64,000 bases of DNA from Polytrichum commune (GCA_950295325.1 OX485806.1:25668001-25732000), one strand, 5' to 3'; counted from the stretch's first letter, positions 34,731-46,780 are shown. Numbers and translations are program-made. Notes: generated from the sequence alone by a model not told the origin.

Positions 34731-35330
34731 TTCAATATGCTTTGGCATATATTATGCTTATTTAAAACCTCTAGTATTCCTCTAGCAAGTATGACTAGAT
34801 GTGTTCCAAGGATTACACTAAAGCATGCAAGAAGCAATGAAATAATAATAATAATGATAATAAAACATGCTACTACAAGTTAACACAAGGATATTACATG
34901 AAATGCCTTGATTTCCCAATGCATCCTTCTTCAATGTCAATAATCATAAATCATCCAAGAAGTGGATGCGTGACCTAAATCCCCCACCCGCAATTCTACA
35001 AGCCTTAGCCATATAGCTTCCATATCATTTATTGCCACTTGCTCCCATTGGTAGTTGGTCTTGTTAGACCTACTTAATTTTTCAAATACTAATGGAGCTC
35101 CCCAACTAACGAGCCCAAATGGAACAAAGCCCACATATTCATTGTCCGGACTTCTTGATTTGAGACTAACATGGCACAAATTTCAACTAGATTAGTGGAG
35201 AACTATTGTGGTTAAACAAACCTAGTAAACAACTTAATTAGAAGGTGACTACTAACCAAAAAGGCTAGACTTCTTTTATACTTGCTTCCTCACAAACAAC
35301 TCACACTTGATATTTTGGCAACATTACCAA
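34731..35330. other. Intergenic sequence
   Basis: An ATA-rich microsatellite-like run lies at 34840-34865. A minus-strand open frame (34937-35179) shows no recognisable domain. Nothing else seen. Confidence 0.4.
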
Positions 35331-35553
35331 CATATGAGTCCCATGCAATGATCATTGTCCTCCGTCGGCGAAAGACGTACGTAAACCTACCACTATGGCA
35401 GAGGGGAGGGCAAAACCGACCCATACATTGGTTCCTGGTTGGATGACAATAGCCCTGCCTCCAACGAACCAATGTACAGGTTTTTTCGCCCTAACCCTGT
35501 GGCAGATTCGTAGATTTCCTATTCACGTAGGATGATTGTCCAAGACTCATATG
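35331..35553. mobile_element. Foldback element, 223 bp
   Basis: Begins CATATGAGTC and ends GACTCATATG. Arms of about 100 bp pair imperfectly: 'caatgatcattgtcc', 'ctatggcag' and 'acattggttc' on the left against 'gattgtcc', 'ctgtggcag' and 'gaaccaatgt' on the right. Confidence 0.6.
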
Positions 35554-36427
35554 CTTGTATGATTAACTTCAAAAGAACAAATCGTAGAGGTCTATGGAAA
35601 TGTGCTCATCATGCACATGTGGCCCCCCCCACCCATTCCGACTATTCCACTCAAAGGTTGACACGGTTTTGGTAGGCTCCGAGCCTATCCAATCCAAAGT
35701 GCGAGTCGGAGGTCGTTGAACCGCCATTTGACGAGTCTTTCATTTTTGTTTTGTCCGGCTCACCTTGTTTGCATTCAACAAAAACAAATGTTACTCACAA
35801 TGAAGTCAACGAAAGTCAACAATGGGATCTTCTCTAAGAATTTCTACTACTCTACTCTCAACAAAGTTTGGCCTAAGCTTGAGTTACAAGCAGCCTTTTT
35901 GAGGAGTGATGAGGACCATAGTCCGGGGAGATTTTTTGGGCATAATAGAGTTATTGTAAAGTGAAGGAGATGAAACCATGGGTGTAGTCTCAAATCTTGG
36001 ATTTATGAGAATCAACACAATGTCATCCAAGTTTTCTTAGTGCTTAAGTTATCACACACTAGAGTGGTGTTGCTATTAAAATCAAGCTTTCTAGTTCGTC
36101 CTACTGGGATGGGTGGGCCAAGTTAGCCTTATATATGTTGATCCGGGATGTAGGACAATGAGTCCCATTTGTATACCCTATTTTAGATTCTAAAATTCTC
36201 TCAAAGTTTGAGAGGCGAAAAAAGGAGGTCCCAAAAGTTTTACCAAACTTTCAAGTAGGCTCCGATGTACAATGAGCTACGAGCTCTTAATAGAAAGTTT
36301 TCTCAAAGAATGATCAAACCTACAATTTCTAAATCCGTCTTTGAGGGACTTTATAAATAACTATAGTCGGTCAACATCCTAGTGCTTCCAAGTCCAACCG
36401 GTTACATGCTGTGGATTTTCAGCTTCC
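35554..36427. other. Intergenic sequence
   Basis: A C-rich run lies at 35621-35635. The open frame at 35716-35964 is not recognisable. No RNA genes seen. Confidence 0.4.
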
Positions 36428-36711
36428 TCTTCATTAATTTGAGGTGCAGTCCATAGGTTCCTCTAAAATGATGGGTGATTTTCCTGAAGTTTTGAAATTC
36501 AACTAGTTATTTCTCAAACTCGACCGGCTCATTTGTAACTAGCAATCGGTTCTCCCCATTCATTGATGAGGACTCAATGGTTCCCTTTACAAACGAAGGT
36601 ATGTGCAAAGAACGGGGAGAACCGACCGCTAGTTATAGATGAACCGGTTGAGTTTGAGAAATAACTACCCATCATTTTAGAGGGATTTAAAGCATATACC
36701 TCAAATTTATG
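36428..36711. mobile_element. Foldback element related to the 211-bp array
   Basis: Arms of about 130 bp are inverted copies: 'cctctaaaatgatgggt', 'ttatttctcaaactcgaccg' and 'atcggttctcccc' on the left pair with 'ggggagaaccgac', 'cggttgagtttgagaaataa' and 'acccatcattttagagg' on the right. Fragments of the same family lie at 40964-41045, 41640-41765 and 45655-45830, and the 211-bp array at 45720-46780 appears derived from it. Confidence 0.7.
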
Positions 36712-36967
36712 AAACCATAATGGAGTAAATCGACCCTCAATCTTGTAAGGGATTTGTTTTTTTAACTAGAGCCCCTTCATCCACGATGGATGAGTTTACA
36801 TAGACGCCACGAATCCCAAGCTAGTCTCATTGGTTAGGTTTAAAATTGGCGGGTACCACCACAGTCCAAATTCCCAATATGGAAATCGAAGCAAGAGGGC
36901 TAGGTTGCATTCTAGTTTTTGTAGCCGCCATTGCCAAGGTCATAAGAACAATTGCTAGAAGATATTA

Positions 36968-37379
36968 ACTTTATCCTTGAATCTCTCAAACGGTCTTGTT
37001 TGGGTAGGGATTGATTCCTCCCTATTGCTAAGAGTTTACAATGTTTAAGGAGTGTTGTAGTAGTGTTAGAACCCTCGATTTTGGTGAAATGATGGGAAGG
37101 TGTGTTCTACATTAGCCAATGGACAATTACATAAAAGTAAACTCACTGTTAAACTTTTCAGAGCACCACTTTTAAATGCCTCCAAAAGTAAGTTTGCCAT
37201 GATATTCAATCTTATGAAACCATCTTTTGGCCAAGCTCAAACGCCTCTCCTTCATTTCCACCAAAATTAGGGCTTCCAACATCACTCAAACACTTCTTAA
37301 CTTATTATAAAATGTGATGAATAGGGAGTAACTCATTATTACCAAAACATGAGTTTTTGAGAGACTTCAAAGATAACTC
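36968..37379. mobile_element. TIR element family C, second copy
   Basis: The left end 'tttatccttgaatctctcaa' and the right end, complement of 'agttatctttgaagtctctc', match the ends of the element at 26227-26543. The internal blocks 'gattttggtgaaatga' and 'tcatttccaccaaaatt' form a second inverted pair. Confidence 0.65.
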
Positions 37380-40194
37380 TATTGTGCAAAAACCGCTCTA
37401 TTGGGAGGCCAACTGGAGGGAAGAAAATTTGGAATGTTGTTGCTACTAATTGTGATTTGTCCCAACTACCTATCCACATCTCCAACAAGGAAATGAGTGC
37501 AAAACACACTACTTATTCCTAAACCAAGTACTTCAACTATTGAAGTACTAAATGGATGGAACCGGTCAACACCAAAAGGGCCGTTCATTTCGTAAGATCA
37601 TCAAAGTTAGGAAAAGCCATCGTCTCAAGATTCATATTATTTTCTCCATCTAGTAAAGTGTTTAATGACGAAAAATTTAACCCTAGTCATTGACAAAGTT
37701 TCCACAATTGCGAAGTAGTTATAGACATCAAGTGAGATCTTAGTTCTTGTAGAAAATATGTGTATACATGCTATGAGAGGAAAGAATACAAAGGGGTGAT
37801 AAAAACATTCTCCTAAGGAAACATGTCATGATTTCCAAAGCTTCAACAAACATTTAATCTCGTTATAGAATAGGGGCATGTAAACGCCACGACATACTAA
37901 GCTCGTTTAATCACCTCACTACAACTAAAAGCATCATGTGATATTACCACTATGTAGTTCTTGACCACTATCTAATGGTCAAGAACCTTTGGTAACAACA
38001 CGTGATCCTTGTAATGCATAAACAAGAGAGAATTCAAGCATGTGTATGGCTAATGTGCTCCTAATGTGTAAAAAGAAAGCTCATTGAATCATAGATATTC
38101 AAATATTATAGAAAAAAAAAAGACAATAGCAGTCCAACGCTGGTAAAAAAATGGAGATATTTCATGCAAAGTGTGCACAAAGCATACTGAAGACCTTTTG
38201 GATTTTGTAAAGTGCTACCAAATGCATGGATGGATACAAAGGTGTTCTCAACACTACACATGACCCTTGCCACAATTATCTTTTTGTACAACTACCCAGG
38301 GGTTGAAAGTTGTGGTCATATTTTGTGTCGCTTAGTCACCTCAATGTTTTTAGATCAATTGGCTACGTCACTTAGCCCCTCATCAGAAGATGATTGTTCG
38401 TGGGCAAAGTGATCTTTCATTTGTGTTTGCTTCCTCAAGAAGCTGACGTTTACAATTATCCTTCTATTTATCTAGTGCCACATACACTATTACAAAGGGT
38501 TACGCTAACTCTTGCTCACAAGCTTAGGAGTGTTCATCAACAACGCATACACATCTAAATCCTCAATCACTCACCACATTGTCCTCTTTTCATCTCAAGG
38601 TGTGGATAACTCGTTAAACGTAACATCTTGAAACTCACGAATAGAACGAGCTCAATTCCTAGATCCAAGACTTGACGAAGATAGCACTAGAATAAAGAAC
38701 AAAGAGAAACTCAATTTAGAATGGCAAGTGTAGCCAAACGGTCGGGAGTTATGAGTCTTATGAGTTCTCATGTCTCTAGAAAGCTCTCAAGAAGCTCAAT
38801 TGTATTTCTCTTCCACAATTGCATTTAATGGATTACATTTCAAGGTGGTAGGCCCCATTTCAATACCTTTAGTACTCCCCTAACCTTCCGTTTTCCCTCT
38901 CGGGTAAATTATACTAGTTCATTATTTTATTTTATTTTTTATGTTCGTATCCACATCCCCCTCCCCCATTGGCTAAGCTAATTTGTTTGATCAAGTGAGA
39001 TGGCCCGGGGCCGCAAAAAACATAGTACTACTAATTGACGGGCTCTTCCGATTCGTTGTCATGATTTCTAGACCAATCAATGGCGTGTAGATATGGGCTC
39101 CCTTTGACAACCCCACATGGATGTGAAATTGGACACAAATGATCTTCACACTTTTGATTCTTGTGGTACCTTGCTACCTTTATTTCTTGAGTGAAAGTGC
39201 CACGTGTCGTGAAATGGCTGGTTGGAACATGTGATAAATAAAATGACGTGGCACATGTGAAATAAAAAGTTTATGTTGGTATGCACCTTGCAAGTTGCTG
39301 AAATGATGGGTGTTTTGTAAGGTAGACAACCCTTATTCGGTTACTTTCCTTGTTAGGGTACCTGTGTTTGAGTGGCATTTGATGTGGCTCCAAGAATGAA
39401 TATCAAAAAGACATGAGCCCTGTGGCGGGGTCTTTATACTGCATACAAAGGAAGGTGAAAGAAGGGGTATTATTTGAGGCATTAGTGTACATAGTATAAT
39501 ACATAAGGAAGAGGTATTTAGTTTTCTCTAGTCCATACATTCAAAAAGGCTATTGAGAATTTTGAAGTAAAGGTATACGTACTTTAAAGTGGGTAAAGGA
39601 ATATATACTTTAAAGTAATGGCATATGTACTTTAAAGGGGGCCTTAAAGTGTAGAGAAGATTTTGATAATAGAAGTGTTGGTTCATCTAGTTCATTGTTT
39701 CATCCATTGTTGTCAAGTGGTGATAGTTCGTAATAACTCCCTTGTCCATTCTTGTTAGGGTTTGTATTTGGGTTCTAGATTTCGACAAACTAGTCAAGGA
39801 GGCTCTTGGAGTGTTCATGGGCTCCCTTGAGTTTTGCTCTTTGGATTGTGGCTAAATTATTATGCTTGTGCTTGTATCTGTTTGATGAAATCAGTGGGTT
39901 ACATGTTACGGATGAAAAAAAACGCTCAATGACTTTTCTCATTGGCAAGTGAAAGTGGATTTTAGATATAGTTAAGACCAATTTAATTCAGATTTTATTA
40001 TTTTTGCATGCAACACAAAGGCATTTATCACATTAAATTCAAAAGCTTAGTTAGAATTTACAAAAATGCATTTCCTAGCATGCTGTTAGTATGAATATAT
40101 GTGTTTCTCCCTATAAACTTCTCGTATATTAGGGAATTTTTATTTCAACATGACACACATGCATCATTTAGGTTTCCAATGAAAAATCCACCCC
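37380..40194. other. Long intergenic stretch without genes
   Basis: Only short open frames without domains. A family A left-end remnant ('tgtttgagtggcatttgatg', 'gaatatcaaaaagacatgag') lies at about 39360-39420. Around 39570-39640 the phrase 'gtactttaaag' repeats three times. Confidence 0.45.
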
Positions 40195-40490
40195 CTAGGG
40201 ACATGAATTTGGAAAAGATTGGACTATGTACTCAAAATACAACAACCATTCTAAGATCAATAGTCAACATAATTGTGGGACGGGACCTATATAACCATTC
40301 AATGAACACAAGAATATTCACTTGGATAATGAATAAGATATTCGTATGAAGTCCAAAAATCACGAGGAAAATGGCTACAATCTTGATTCGGATTTGCAAA
40401 CCATCTTGTATTGATCTCGTGTTTCATCTCCTAGGAGACGTGGGCTAGTCGGATAAAGTAACCATTTAAGACCCATCCAAGTTCTAATTC
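40195..40490 (+). mobile_element. TIR element family A copy
   Basis: Contains 'aagattggactatgtactc', 'ggacctatataaccattcaa', 'gaatattcacttggataatg' and 'gtttcatctcctaggagac', in family order. The right end shifts to the 'gtaaccatttaagacccat' form. Confidence 0.6.
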
Positions 40491-40643
40491 ACCTTACATT
40501 GTATTGGGTTTAGGTAGGCACATTTGATGACTTTATTCGGAAATCCATCCCTTTGGTGAATCGGTGGTAGATTATCACATGTGCATCCCGGTAAAATTCT
40601 TCAACCTTTAATGGTGGACTCCAATAAATGGGGAGCATCGACC

Positions 40644-40950
40644 ACTACACTAAATAGGATATTTAGTGTTTGATACACTAAATATCAATGACCCTATGAA
40701 AGTGAGTAACATTAAATGTAAACCCAAACACTAAATATTAACTCTGGTAATATGTGGAAGTTACATGTTCGAATTTAGTGTTAGTAAGGATATGAAAAGA
40801 AGGATACAATAAGGTAGGTGGCAGTAGGGAAGGTAGCGGCACATTTATGTCTAACACTTATTGTTAAAGAATTGAAAATTAGTGTTGAGCAGGGTAGTGT
40901 GTAAACAACACTAAATATAATCAAACACTAAATACCCTATTTAGTGTAGT
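40644..40950. mobile_element. TIR element family D, 307 bp with 30-bp inverted ends
   Basis: The left end 40644-40673 and right end 40921-40950 are inverted copies with one mismatch. The end starts ACTACACTAAATAGG and is itself nearly palindromic (CACTAAATA...TATTTAGTG). The CACTA-like end is suggestive of that superfamily, but the terminal base and target duplication do not fit cleanly. Copies also at 41098-41487 and 47654-48033. Confidence 0.7.
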
Positions 40951-41097
40951 TACAAATGGACCAATCGAGTTTGAGAAATAACCGGTTGAAGATGAAGACT
41001 TCAAGAAAATTATCCATCATAATCTATAGAATATACCTCAAATTCATAAAGAAAAAAACCAAAAAATCACAACATGTAACCAGTTGGACTTGAGAAC

Positions 41098-41487
41098 ACT
41101 ACACTAAATATCGCATTTAGTGTTATATGGTAATTTATGTCACCGTGCTAACTTTTCTAATGACTTTTCTCATGAATAAGCTTACAAGTACTTGGCATAC
41201 CAACTTGTTTTAGTTCATCCCAATGTCAAGTATTGAAACAAAGTTTCGTATATTTTACACCCTAGGAATTTTTTAATGAAATGTTGTCACGGATGATTAA
41301 AGTTTTGATAAAAGCACTTAGTGATAGTAATTGCAACATTGTAAATCTCTGATGCCCGAAAGTTTCTAGGAGGAATAACAAAAAAAATGTTAGGTTTACC
41401 TTTAGTGTTGGTGACACTACACAGACGGTTTACAATTAGTATTGAGTGAGATATATAGAATTGGTGACACTAAGTATAATACTTAGA
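41098..41487. mobile_element. TIR element family D, second copy
   Basis: Starts 'actacactaaatatcgc' and ends with the complement-like 'gacactaagtataatactta'. Internal sequence is shared in reverse with 47654-48033 ('tagtgttggtgacactacac' here, its complement there). Confidence 0.6.
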
Positions 41488-43110
41488 GCAAGCCTAGTCG
41501 TGCCTAGATCTGCATCCAGGAATGAAAAGTGGCCTCTTTCCAAGATGCAAATGCAGACCTAGGCAAAACTGCCACCCATCCTGCATTGTTTCAATACTAA
41601 CTTTTGAATGTCCTCTAAAAAAATCAGTAATTTTTTTCAAGTCTCAAACCTCAATTGTTTGTTTCCCAAACTCATCCCATTTATTTGCAACTAGTAACTT
41701 TCCTGAAGTCTCAAACCTCAATTGGTTATTTCTCAAACTCATATGGTTCACCTATAACTAGCTGATACCTAGAGAAAAGTAGTAGGTCGACCGGGAAAAA
41801 AATTATTGTCTTAATATAGATATCATTTTCTGCATATCTCTCACATATGTAGGGGGTTTGAGGCTCCTTGCATCACTTTTCATCCGAGATGGAATTACAC
41901 GTGGGTGAGTGGGCGGCTTCCTTGCATCCGCATTTGCATTGTGAATGTAAAAGTGCATTTGCATATGCAAATGCAAGGTGAGTGACCTTGCCCTTAACAA
42001 TTTGACTGATTATGCAAAAAAAATCTCCCCGGACGTTGTTGGTGTAAAAAACACCGACGTTATTATTATTAGTAGTAGTAGTAGTAGTAATCTTATCGCG
42101 TGGTCACGCTATTCCTTACTCATTGACATTAAGTCCTTCGTTTGATCAATTTTAAATATTGAATTCTTATAAGGAAATATAATTTATACAGTATTTTTGT
42201 ATTTGATAACTTGTTATGAAATTTGTCAACACAATAGTGTGATGTTTTTGTACTAGTTTAATATAGTGGGCCGCCATTGTCAATACCCAATACATTCACA
42301 ATAATTGCTCAACTTTCTCAAGACTTCGTGATATACCTCTGCGTGCACACTTATGGCAATAATGAGAGCAGCAAAATCGACATCGATGTCAAGGAATTTG
42401 CTTCAATGGTCAACAAAGCGGTATGAACAACTTTTAGAATTCAACTCACTTACATGTTTTGAAGAAAGATATTTGACGGGATCTTCTTTGATGTCGGATG
42501 TTTTATCATGGACTTTACATCATTCACATTTTGGATGCATTGGGACCAAGTTACATACGTGTGTTGGGCATTCTTTGATGTAGAATGCACCAGTCCTAGC
42601 ATAACATTGCTCATGTCATAACATGTGTTCAGTTGCCCCTGCCCCAAATTCAGTTTGGCCGTGCAAAGATTCCGACATCTGCATTGGATTTCCTTGAATT
42701 TGTAATTGCGATTTGTTAGCCCCATGGAAAATGGGCAGAGGCCAATGTTTTTTGAGTGCACTCCACATGTAAGAACCACCCTTGATATCATGTCCTTAGG
42801 AATTGATTACATGAAAATAGAGAGGCAGTCAACCACAGTCAACTCCCCCTTTGTGAATTTCAACTGCCCCTACAATTATTACAACCACCAATTCTCGTTC
42901 CAATGGGAAAAATTAACCACACTTCCATGTGGAAAGGGAGAGGGGGAACCGACCAAATAAATAAATTTATTTAGTGATTTTGGTCAACTTGGCCGAACCA
43001 TTGGCCATGCTTGATATTGTCATCTTCATTCATAGCAAAATATTATAAATAAAAGAAAATATTCCCATGTACCATCTTCCCACTCAATGACATTACACAT
43101 CAATAGCTCC
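41488..43110. other. Intergenic sequence with repeats
   Basis: Holds a fragment of the foldback family (41640-41765), an (ATT)n/(AGT)n microsatellite at 42059-42091, and short open frames at 42353-42583 (+) and 42450-42791 (-) without recognisable domains. Confidence 0.4.
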
Positions 43111-43668
43111 ATGGAGGAATAGCGTGTCCGGGAGGAGTTGACCAACCTTCATAATCAATATTTTAGGCTAGAGTACATCACCCGGGGCGTAAGCAGGGCG
43201 CTGGACAACTGCGGGCCTAGAAACATTCTCCCGGAATTGGCCAAGAAGACAAACCGGTCGAAGGTGGACGCACTGGAGACTGAAAAGGCTCAATTGGCCG
43301 CGTAGGTGGTAGCGATGACTCGGGAGTTTGCGTAGAAGAGCGAGGAGATCCGCCGCTATCAGGCGGAACAGACGGCTGTGCTGAATCGAGTCCAAGACCT
43401 GGTCGGACACCCTGGAGAAATCGTCAATAAGGCTCATCTGTACGACAAGCTCATGGAGATGGTGGATCCCTCCTCGGCCAGACAAACCCTGCAAATCCTG
43501 ATCAAGTACTCAAGGTTGATGAAGGACCTACTGAAGGAGATACAGAAGCTCTTACCCCCGCGCGAAACCCCGAGGCAGATGATAGATCCAGGCATGCCCG
43601 GATCACCCACGGCCACACTTTACGAAGTGATAGGCCGAGTAGAGCTCGTCCCAACCTCCTCGGCTTGA
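43111..43668 (+). pseudogene. 186-codon frame interrupted by three TAG codons, convergent with the next gene
   Basis: From an ATG at 43111 to TGA at 43668 one frame is open except for TAG at codons 4 (43120), 65 (43303) and 75 (43333). The rest is charged and likely helical (for example RVREEL, KSEEIRRYQAEQTAVLNR, LMKDLLKEIQKLL), as in coiled-coil or gag-like proteins. All three stops could arise from CAG (Gln) by one C-to-T change. The frame overlaps the 3' end of the minus-strand ORF by 49 bp. The region is GC-richer than its surroundings. Family not recognised; an element-encoded protein is likely. Confidence 0.6.
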
Positions 43669-44306
43669 TCTCCGGTCTCAAACTTGTAGGCGACCTCGTC
43701 CTCCGCAATCGTTAAAGCATCCTCCTCCGCCTCGTTGATGCACCCATTATGTTGGTAGAGGTGGAGAATGTACGCGGAGAGAGGAAAGGGTTTCTTGCCG
43801 ATGTGGGGGATCGATTTCTCCACCAATTCTTGGATGAGTTGCCCCCAATTGACCGGCCGTGTTCCGGACAATGCCCCGAAGATGGTGTTGGCCATCATAA
43901 TGCTCAACCTCTTGGGTTTCTCCGGGTAGAGGATGGGGAGGAGAAATTCTATTACCCTACACTCCCTAGGGATTCTGCAATCTACCAGATAGAACCCATC
44001 CTTCGGATCGTGCTCTGCCTTGCATTTTCCTACGAAGTAAGTGTCCTTCTGGCTTGCCCACCCTTCTCCCTTCCTCGGTGCGAACCCATAAACATCCGCC
44101 CACACTTCTATGGTCCACTGTTCCAGATCCTGCCTAATTGTCCTCTCCCACTGATTCCCTCTCTCGAACAAAAATTCCCTCAGCGTCGCCATCCGGGTGA
44201 GGTCTTCGATTAATTCTCTCATCTCCGACTCCCGCTTCGGAATGGCGGGCACTACATTCCTAAGTGGAATCGGAACGAGCTCATCTTCCTCCCCAACCTC
44301 CGGCAT
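43620..44306 (-). CDS. Probable transposon-associated plant protein (Transposase_32/plant-transposon-protein-like)
   Basis: An intact 228-residue frame from an ATG at 44306; upstream in-frame codons lack another ATG. Central features are WERTIRQDLEQWTIEVWADV, the segment ending RPVNWGQLIQELVEKSI, and KPFPLSAYILHLYQHNG followed by an acidic tail. The order 'RPV(D/N)WG ... LI ... LP/PL-S-x-I-x-x-LY' reminds me of the putative plant transposon protein domain found inside plant retroelements. That match is from memory and modest. It lies tail to tail with the broken frame on the plus strand, in one GC-richer island. No terminal repeats for a whole element were found. Confidence 0.5.
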   Translation of the reverse strand: MPEVGEEDELVPIPLRNVVPAIPKRESEMRELIEDLTRMATLREFLFERGNQWERTIRQDLEQWTIEVWADVYGFAPRKGEGWASQKDTYFVGKCKAEHDPKDGFYLVDCRIPRECRVIEFLLPILYPEKPKRLSIMMANTIFGALSGTRPVNWGQLIQELVEKSIPHIGKKPFPLSAYILHLYQHNGCINEAEEDALTIAEDEVAYKFETGDQAEEVGTSSTRPITS

Positions 44307-44739
44307 CGTGCGACAAACCCTATCCGTCCCAAAACAAAATCTTAGCAATCCAACTGCTGATGATTCGACAAGAACCCCTCACCACTCTTTCTCTCTCCAA
44401 TGCCGCACGGCGCAAATGGCTCTAAGGGACAACTGATTTTCTTAAGTGCCTCCTTCCTCCTTGAGTCCGGCTCCGTAACCGTTTGTGGTAACCGTTTTAT
44501 TCCCGTACAACTGCCATCATTCTGGCCACTCCGGAACTGGCAGTTATCCAACGGTATTTTCGGTCCGGTTCCCGCCTGGCTAAAGAGTCCGTTTTAACCA
44601 TTTTATTGCGCCGGACGGATGTACAAAGACTTATTTTCTAAAACGGCTAAGCTACCCTAAGTTCCCCTAACCTAATCAAAACAAACAAGTTATTTCCCCT
44701 CTAAAATTGGTTGTTAATCCAGAATTCCGTGCATTTATA
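44307..44739. other. Upstream flank of the transposon-like gene
   Basis: Still GC-richer up to about 44620, with several 'aacggtt/aaccgtt' motifs, then AT-rich. No TATA box placed. Confidence 0.35.
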
Positions 44740-44905
44740 GGTTCCCACACTCTACGACCATGAAACGAGCATAAGAATCTTCACTTTGAGATTGAAGGAG
44801 ACAATTAGCATAGGAGCTTCAAAAACCATGAGGAAAAGTGCCATATAGCCTTGATTTGAAATTGCTAGCCATCTTGTACTAATCGCGTGTCATATCCCAT
44901 GAGCC
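44740..44905 (+). mobile_element. TIR element family A, right half
   Basis: Contains 'gaatcttcactttgagatt', 'aaaaaccatgaggaaaa', 'cttgatttgaaattgctagc' and 'atcttgtactaatcgcgtgt' in family order. The left half and right terminus are absent. Confidence 0.6.
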
Positions 44906-45093
44906 ACAGACAAATCAAAATAAGTTTACCTATTAAACCCCCTGCTACAAAGAAAACACTCGAAGAAAACTTGTCCATTACATCCATCCGTTGCGACTTG
45001 GCCATCGCAAGTCACGGCGAAACAACGCATGACTAAATCATCGCGGTTGTCAACTAGAGGCTTTTGGATGTGATTCTTGAATAATGAGCAAAG

Positions 45094-45096
<3 letters not shown>

Positions 45097-45171
<75 letters not shown>
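45097..45171. repeat. (TC)n microsatellite, about 37 repeats
   Basis: Uninterrupted TC dinucleotide run. Open frames of SLSLSL or RERERE here are artefacts of it. Confidence 0.95.
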
Positions 45172-45174
<3 letters not shown>

Positions 45175-45719
45175 CACACCAAAATGATTCATTTCATGCA
45201 TTTTCTTGCCATGAGTCACAATGGCTGAGCCGCAACGGATGGTTGCCAATGGACGAGGATCCTTGAAAGCGGAACACTCGAAACTCCAGTATGATATAAT
45301 CCATCGATCAATAAACTAAACCCTAATGAATCGAATCCTCTCCAATAGTTTACGCCACTCCAAGTCAGAGTATGAGATGAGTCTGTGGCCGCATCTCCCG
45401 AGTGTCTACCAAAGTAGACAAGATTTTTAGTGTGGGTCCTTTCCATCACCACCATGTGCGTGGAATGGCCTTTAGCCTGAAACGATGCCAGAACACACAA
45501 ACGAGCCCTCGTGTAAGCTAAGTTTAATAACTTAGATGCTGGGCAGTGTAGTACTGCCACTTTTGAACTTAGTACCCTACTGCATACTTTTTGCAGTGTG
45601 TCATCTGGGCGCTCAGAGTCGCCATTAACTTGTAGTGTGTCACTGAAAAGGGAGAACCGACAACCAGTTACAGATGAACCGGTTGAGTTTGAGAAATGAC
45701 TGGTTGCAGTTCAAGACTT
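45172..45719. other. Intergenic sequence
   Basis: No genes. A foldback-family fragment starts at about 45655 ('gagaaccgacaaccagttac', 'aaccggttgagtttgagaaa'). Confidence 0.4.
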
Positions 45720-46780
45720 CTGGGAAACTTACCAATCATTGAAGAGGAGTTTAGAGAATATACCTCACAATTAATAAAGACAAACAACATGTAACTGGTG
45801 GGCCTCAGAACCCCGCATGGACCTCGACCGATTCCCAGCCCAAACATCTCTCCCTGGATATACTTTGTATTGTACTCATTTCTTTGTCACCTGTTTTTGA
45901 CGATTGTCTTTTTGTTTGCATGAGCAAGTTACCCATCGTTTTAGAGGAGTTCAGAGAATATACCTCAAAATTAATAAAGAGAAACCGGAAGATGTCAACA
46001 TGTAACTGGTTGGCCTGAAAACCCCACATGGATCTCGACCAATTTACAGCCCAAACGTCTCTCCCTGGATATACTGTGTATTGTACTCATTTCTTTGTCA
46101 TCTGTTTTTGACGATCGTCTTTTTGTTTTCATGAGCAAGTTACCCATAGTTTTAGAGGAGTTCAGAGAATATACCTCAAAATTAATAAAGAGAAACCGGA
46201 AGATGTCAACATGTAACTGGTTGGCCTGAAAACCCCACATGGATCTCGACCGATTTACAGCCCAAACGTCTCTCCTTGGATATACTGTGTATTGTACTCA
46301 TTTCTTTGTCATCTGTTTTTGACGATCGTCTTTTTTTTTTCATGAGCAAGTTACCCATCGTTTTAGAGGAGTTCAGAGAATATTCCTCAAAATTAATAAA
46401 GAGAAACCGGAAGATGTCAACATGTAACTGGTTGGCCTGAGAACCCCACATGGATCTCGACCGATTTACAACCCAAACCTCTCTCCCCGGATATACTGTG
46501 TATTGTACTCATTTCTTTGTCATCTATTTTTGACGATCGTCTTTTTTTTTTCATGAGCAAGTTACCCATTGTTTTAGAGGAGTTCAGAGAACATACCTCA
46601 AAATTAATAAAGAGAAACCGGAAGATGTCAACATGAAACTGGTTGGCCTGGGAACCCCACATGGATCTCGACCGATTCCCAGCCCAAACGTCTCTCCCCG
46701 GATAATATACTGTGTATTGTACTCGTTTCTTCGTCATTTGTTTTTGATGATCATCCTCGTGTTTTAATGAGCAAGTTTTG
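45720..46780. repeat. 211-bp tandem array, about five copies
   Basis: The unit repeats with exact 211-bp spacing (for example 'tggatctcgaccgatt' blocks) and includes 'gttttagaggagttcagaga', 'atacctcaaaattaataaag', 'gaagatgtcaacatgtaact' and 'gatatactgtgtattgtact'. Copies are very similar, so the array is fairly young. As 211 is not a multiple of three, the open frames seen on the minus strand are repeat shadows. Confidence 0.9.

Noticed and set aside
42353-42960. Overlapping open frames on both strands
   Set aside because: No recognisable domain, no splice support, and frames of similar length on both strands.
45084-45266. Open frame with SLSLSL repeat (and RERERE on the other strand)
   Set aside because: Translation of the TC microsatellite; no other coding signal.
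45805-46737. Series of similar minus-strand frames beginning MWGFQANQ / MWGSQANQ
   Set aside because: They recur because of the 211-bp array; the period is not a multiple of three and no ATG-led single protein results.
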